Shown piece after piece: positions 20,412 through 23,167 of a stretch of DNA of 23,167 nucleotides (position 1 is its first letter; each line of letters begins with the position of its first letter). The stretch lies in assembly GCA_002327305.1 (NCBI GenBank), contig DCUZ01000099.1:1-23167 (forward strand). Reading direction: 5' to 3'. A program made the translations under genes and the position numbers. The notes beneath the pieces were generated by a model, which worked only from the letters and a program-made list of their open reading frames with translations, did no database searches and was not told the origin of the DNA. The DNA is from Holophagales bacterium UBA2201 (GTDB taxonomy: Bacteria; Acidobacteriota; Thermoanaerobaculia; UBA2201).

Positions 20412-22123
20412 ACGACGACCGCGCCACCGTGGAGCGCATCCGGGCGGCGGCCTCCATCGCCGAGGCGGTTTCCTCCTACACAACGATCCGCCCCTCCGGC
20501 TCCAAGCACTCCGCGCTGTGCCCCCTGCCGGGCCACAAGGAGAAGACCGCCTCCTTCACCCTCGACGACCACCAGGGGCTCTTTTACTGCTTCGGGTGCG
20601 GCCGGGGCGGGGACATATTCAAATTCTACATGCTGATGGAGAACTGGACCTTCCCCGAGGCCCTGGAATTCCTCGCCCGCAAGCACGGGATCCCCATCGT
20701 CCGGCGGGAGCCCAGGCCCGGCGAACTGGGACGCGGGGCGGTGGAACAGATCCTGGACGCCGTCCTGGCCCTGTACCGGAAGCACCTCGACGCCCCCGGC
20801 AACCCCGCCGCGGCCTATCTGCAGAAGCGGGCGCTGGCCCGGGACCTGTGGGCGCCGTGGGGGCTGGGATACGCTCCCGCGGGCTTCGACACCCTGAAGC
20901 GGGCCCTCGGCGCGAAGTTCTCCGAGTCCGATCTGGTCCAGGCGGGGGTCATGGTCAAGGGGGAGAAGGGGACCTACGACCGGTTCCGCGACCGCCTCAT
21001 GTTCGCCATCCGGGACGCCACGGGGCGGCTGGTCGGCATGGCGGGGCGGGCCCTGGGGGACGACCACGCCAAGTACATCAACACCGCCGAGACCGCCGCC
21101 TTCAAAAAGGGGGACCTCCTCTACGGTCTCGACCGGGCCCGGAAGCCCGCCGCCGAGACGGGGTACCTCCTCATCGTGGAGGGCTACTTCGACTGCATCC
21201 GCCTCCATGCCGCCGGGTTCGAGACCGCCGTGGCCACCATGGGGACGGCCCTCTCCCCGGCCCACGGCCGCCTGATCAAGCGGTCGGCCCGCGGGGCGGT
21301 GCTGTGCTTCGACGGCGACGCGGCGGGGCAGAACGCCGCCCGGAGCGCCCTCAAGCACCTTCTCCCCCTGGGATTGGAGGTGGGCCTGGTCTTTCTGGAT
21401 CCCTCCGACGACCCCGATTCGCTCATCGCGCGCGAGGGGGCGGAGGCGTTCGGAGGCCTGCTGGAGGGGCGGCGCGATTTCTTCGATTATTTTTACGGCG
21501 TGGAATTTTCCACCCCCCCCTCCCGGTTGTCGCCGGTGGAAAAGTCCCGGAGAGCGCACATCCTCATGGAAATGCTGAGCCTTATCCCCGATCCCGTCCT
21601 GCAGGCCACCTATGTCGCGCGCCTCTCCGAGGGGACGGGCATCCCCGAGGCGGCCCTGTGCCGGATCATGAAAGCCCCGCCCCCGCCGGCCACCGAAACG
21701 GCCGTCCGGGCGGAGTGTCCGGACGCTGAAAAGTTCTTTCTTTCCAGGTATTTAAAGGACAATTCCGTCCGCCAGGCCTTCCACGGCCGGTTCCACTCCG
21801 GCCTCTTCGAGGCCGAACCCCTCCACTCCCTCGCCCAAGACCTTGAAAAATTGGGGGTTGACAAAGCGTGTGATTTTTCCCACATTATAGGGAACAGCCA
21901 TGAAATCCCGGAACATGCGGCGGAACTGCTCCTGCTGCCGGACGAGGAGTTCGACTTGGAGCCCTATTGGAGGGTTCTCCAATTGAGGTTTCTGCGAAAA
22001 GAATCGGCCCGCATCCAACAACAGATCGCCCAAGCCCCCCCCGAGGAAGTCCCCGTGCTATTGCGGCGGAAAAGCGAACTTCTCCGGGCCATGCGGGATC
22101 TCCAGCGCGGGGACAAAGGGTAG
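20408..22123 (+). CDS. dnaG: DNA primase DnaG
   Basis: DnaG makes RNA primers for replication. The 571 residues contain the N-terminal CHC2 zinc domain with C38, H43, C61 and C64. The first pair is C-x4-H (CPLPGH) where E. coli has C-x2-H (CPFH). The Toprim domain has VEGYFDC near 256-262 and the metal-binding FDGD near 299-302. The C-terminal 150 residues are the helicase-binding region and are poorly conserved. The start is the GTG overlapping the mutS2 stop; the same frame stays open upstream within mutS2 but has no primase sequence there. Near 21840-21900 the coding sequence becomes locally AT-rich and holds a promoter-like element for rpoD. Confidence 0.95.
   Translation: MNDDRATVERIRAAASIAEAVSSYTTIRPSGSKHSALCPLPGHKEKTASFTLDDHQGLFYCFGCGRGGDIFKFYMLMENWTFPEALEFLARKHGIPIVRREPRPGELGRGAVEQILDAVLALYRKHLDAPGNPAAAYLQKRALARDLWAPWGLGYAPAGFDTLKRALGAKFSESDLVQAGVMVKGEKGTYDRFRDRLMFAIRDATGRLVGMAGRALGDDHAKYINTAETAAFKKGDLLYGLDRARKPAAETGYLLIVEGYFDCIRLHAAGFETAVATMGTALSPAHGRLIKRSARGAVLCFDGDAAGQNAARSALKHLLPLGLEVGLVFLDPSDDPDSLIAREGAEAFGGLLEGRRDFFDYFYGVEFSTPPSRLSPVEKSRRAHILMEMLSLIPDPVLQATYVARLSEGTGIPEAALCRIMKAPPPPATETAVRAECPDAEKFFLSRYLKDNSVRQAFHGRFHSGLFEAEPLHSLAQDLEKLGVDKACDFSHIIGNSHEIPEHAAELLLLPDEEFDLEPYWRVLQLRFLRKESARIQQQIAQAPPEEVPVLLRRKSELLRAMRDLQRGDKG
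21858..21890 (+). promoter_or_regulatory. Candidate internal promoter for rpoD in the dnaG 3' end
   Basis: A perfect TTGACA at 21858-21863 is followed by CACATTATAG at 21881-21890. The -10 is imperfect: CATTAT at 19-nt spacing, or CACATT at 17-nt spacing. The surrounding 60 bp are unusually AT-rich for this gene. E. coli also has rpoD promoters inside dnaG. rpoD starts about 245 nt downstream. Confidence 0.45.
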
Positions 22124-22134
22124 AGGAGGACCGT

Positions 22135-23167
22135 TTGGTACTTGAAGAGCGCAACGAGATAAAGTTTCTCGTCCAGTTGGGGAGGGACAAGGGGTTCCTC
22201 CTCTACGACGAGATCTACGAGCACCTGCCCGAGGACATCAAGCTGGAGCAGGAATTGTTCGAGGATGTCCTCCTGATGCTGGAGGACTACCAGATCGCCA
22301 TCTGCGAGGACGAGAAGCAGGCCGAGGCCATCCTGGGGCGCAAGCTGGCCAAGGAGGCCGAGGAGAAGGCGGCCGCCGACGCGGGGGACCACACCACCGA
22401 CCCCGTCCGCCTCTACCTCAAGGAGATGGGGGCCGTGCGCCTCCTCGACCGGGACGGGGAGGTCTCCATCGCCAAGGCCATCGAGGAGGGGAACCGCAAG
22501 GTCTTCAAGGCCCTCATCCGCAACCCCCTCATCCTGGAGGAGATCCGGGGCATCCTCAAGCGGACCGCCGCCGCCGGCGGCCGGTGCAAGGAACTGGTCA
22601 AGGCGGGGGAGGACTCGGACGAACAGGCCGGGGTGGAGGAGAACCGCCCCGAACGGATGCTGGCCGTCTATGCCAAGGTGGTGGAGCTGAACGACCAGAT
22701 CCGCCGCCTCCACAAGACCAAGACCAAGAAGCCCCTCAAGAAGAAGGAATTGGAGAACCTCAACCGGAAACTGAAACTCCTCCAGAGCCAGATCTCCAAA
22801 CTCGTGCCGCGGCTCCAACTGCCCCGGTTCACCGGCAACCGCTTCACCCGCCAGGTCAAGGAGGTGGACGCCCACTTCCGCAAGATGGAGCAGCAGATCC
22901 GGGGGGAGAAGGAGAAGATCAAAAAGATCAAGGGGACCTCCCGGAGCCAGGCGGTGCGGCGGCAGACCCTCCAGGCCCGCGTGGACAAGCTGGGCGGCGC
23001 CTATTCCGCCGAATGCCGCAGGCTCTCCATGACCTTCGGCCTCTCCCGCGAGGAGCTCACCCGGAGCATCCAGCACATCGGGGAGGGGGAGCGGGAGGCG
23101 GCCGAGGCCAAGCGGCTCCTCATCGTGGCCAACCTCCGCCTCGTGGTCTCCATCGCCAAGAAATACA
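22135..23167 (+). CDS. rpoD: Primary sigma factor RpoD (3' end beyond window)
   Basis: Partial gene for the housekeeping sigma70 factor; 344 codons are present. The start is a TTG at 22135 after AGGAGGA at 22124-22130, giving LVLEERNEIKFLVQLGRDKG, a region 1.1-type N-terminus. Region 1.2 is DPVRLYLKEMGAVRLL from residue 89. A long charged non-conserved region with many Lys and coiled-coil character follows (about 120-315). The window ends inside region 2.1 at AKRLLIVANLRLVVSIAKKY, which matches RpoD nearly exactly. Regions 2.2-4, including the -10 and -35 readers, lie beyond the edge. It is 11 nt after dnaG and is the last gene of the rpsU-mutS2-dnaG-rpoD group. Confidence 0.95.
   Translation, partial: MVLEERNEIKFLVQLGRDKGFLLYDEIYEHLPEDIKLEQELFEDVLLMLEDYQIAICEDEKQAEAILGRKLAKEAEEKAAADAGDHTTDPVRLYLKEMGAVRLLDRDGEVSIAKAIEEGNRKVFKALIRNPLILEEIRGILKRTAAAGGRCKELVKAGEDSDEQAGVEENRPERMLAVYAKVVELNDQIRRLHKTKTKKPLKKKELENLNRKLKLLQSQISKLVPRLQLPRFTGNRFTRQVKEVDAHFRKMEQQIRGEKEKIKKIKGTSRSQAVRRQTLQARVDKLGGAYSAECRRLSMTFGLSREELTRSIQHIGEGEREAAEAKRLLIVANLRLVVSIAKKY

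Noticed and set aside
18932..22123. A 1063-codon plus-strand frame that would fuse mutS2 sequence to DnaG
   Set aside because: The upstream part is an out-of-frame reading of mutS2 with Arg/Gly/Pro-rich shadow composition; primase sequence begins only at the GTG at 20408.

Overview
The window is a GC-rich bacterial chromosome segment with one AT-rich accessory patch. The host is probably an uncultured diderm (Gram-negative-type) bacterium: there are three predicted lipoproteins with lipoboxes, a pilB-pilT-pilC-pilS-pilR type IV pilus cluster, and an rpsU-mutS2-dnaG-rpoD macromolecular-synthesis operon. I would look first among the former Deltaproteobacteria, Acidobacteriota or neighbouring candidate phyla. 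The sequence does not fix the phylum, and GC statements here are by eye.

Layout. (1) 1-1465: short-period tandem arrays, a small FmdB-type zinc-ribbon gene, a four-helix-bundle (S23-like) gene bracketed by inverted heptad arrays, and a thiamine-binding (MTH1187/DUF77) gene. (2) 1466-8933: the type IV pilus motor cluster (extension ATPase PilB, retraction ATPase PilT, platform PilC), its two-component regulators (PilS/PilR-like), and a DUF192 lipoprotein overlapping pilR. (3) 8943-9809: galU. (4) 9849-14229: accessory region. It has an AT-rich two-gene restriction-modification module (PD-(D/E)XK nuclease candidate plus a DPPY methyltransferase), a truncated AAA ATPase fused in frame to a second, diverged copy of the galU 3' end, an unrecognised membrane-anchored protein, and two copies of an intergenic repeat. 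(5) 14230-16290, minus strand: a second FmdB gene, a peptidase-MA-like lipoprotein and folE. (6) 16355-23167, plus strand: a TPR/BamE-like lipoprotein, larB, then rpsU-mutS2-dnaG-rpoD, with rpoD cut by the window end.

How the pieces work together. Three gene pairs are joined by identical GTGA stop/start overlaps. At least four transcription units begin with a sigma70-type promoter whose -10 box lies only 6-8 nt before the start codon (pilB, galU, the chimeric ATPase, folE). A fifth, the lipoprotein at 16355, has it 11 nt away. This implies leaderless or nearly leaderless mRNAs, whereas pilT, pilC and rpsU have clear Shine-Dalgarno sites. The galU 3' end, including about 37 bp of non-coding sequence, occurs on both sides of the restriction-modification module at about 85% identity in the coding part. 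One copy is joined to the ATPase fragment at a shared Lys-Gly-Ile-Tyr. The simplest reading is acquisition by recombination inside galU on one side and a microhomology join on the other.

The most novel-looking signals are the mirrored short-period (7-8 bp) arrays around the four-helix-bundle gene and around a non-coding segment at the left edge, the galU-tail chimera, the leaderless-promoter pattern, and the 12-nt Shine-Dalgarno match plus TTG start on rpsU.
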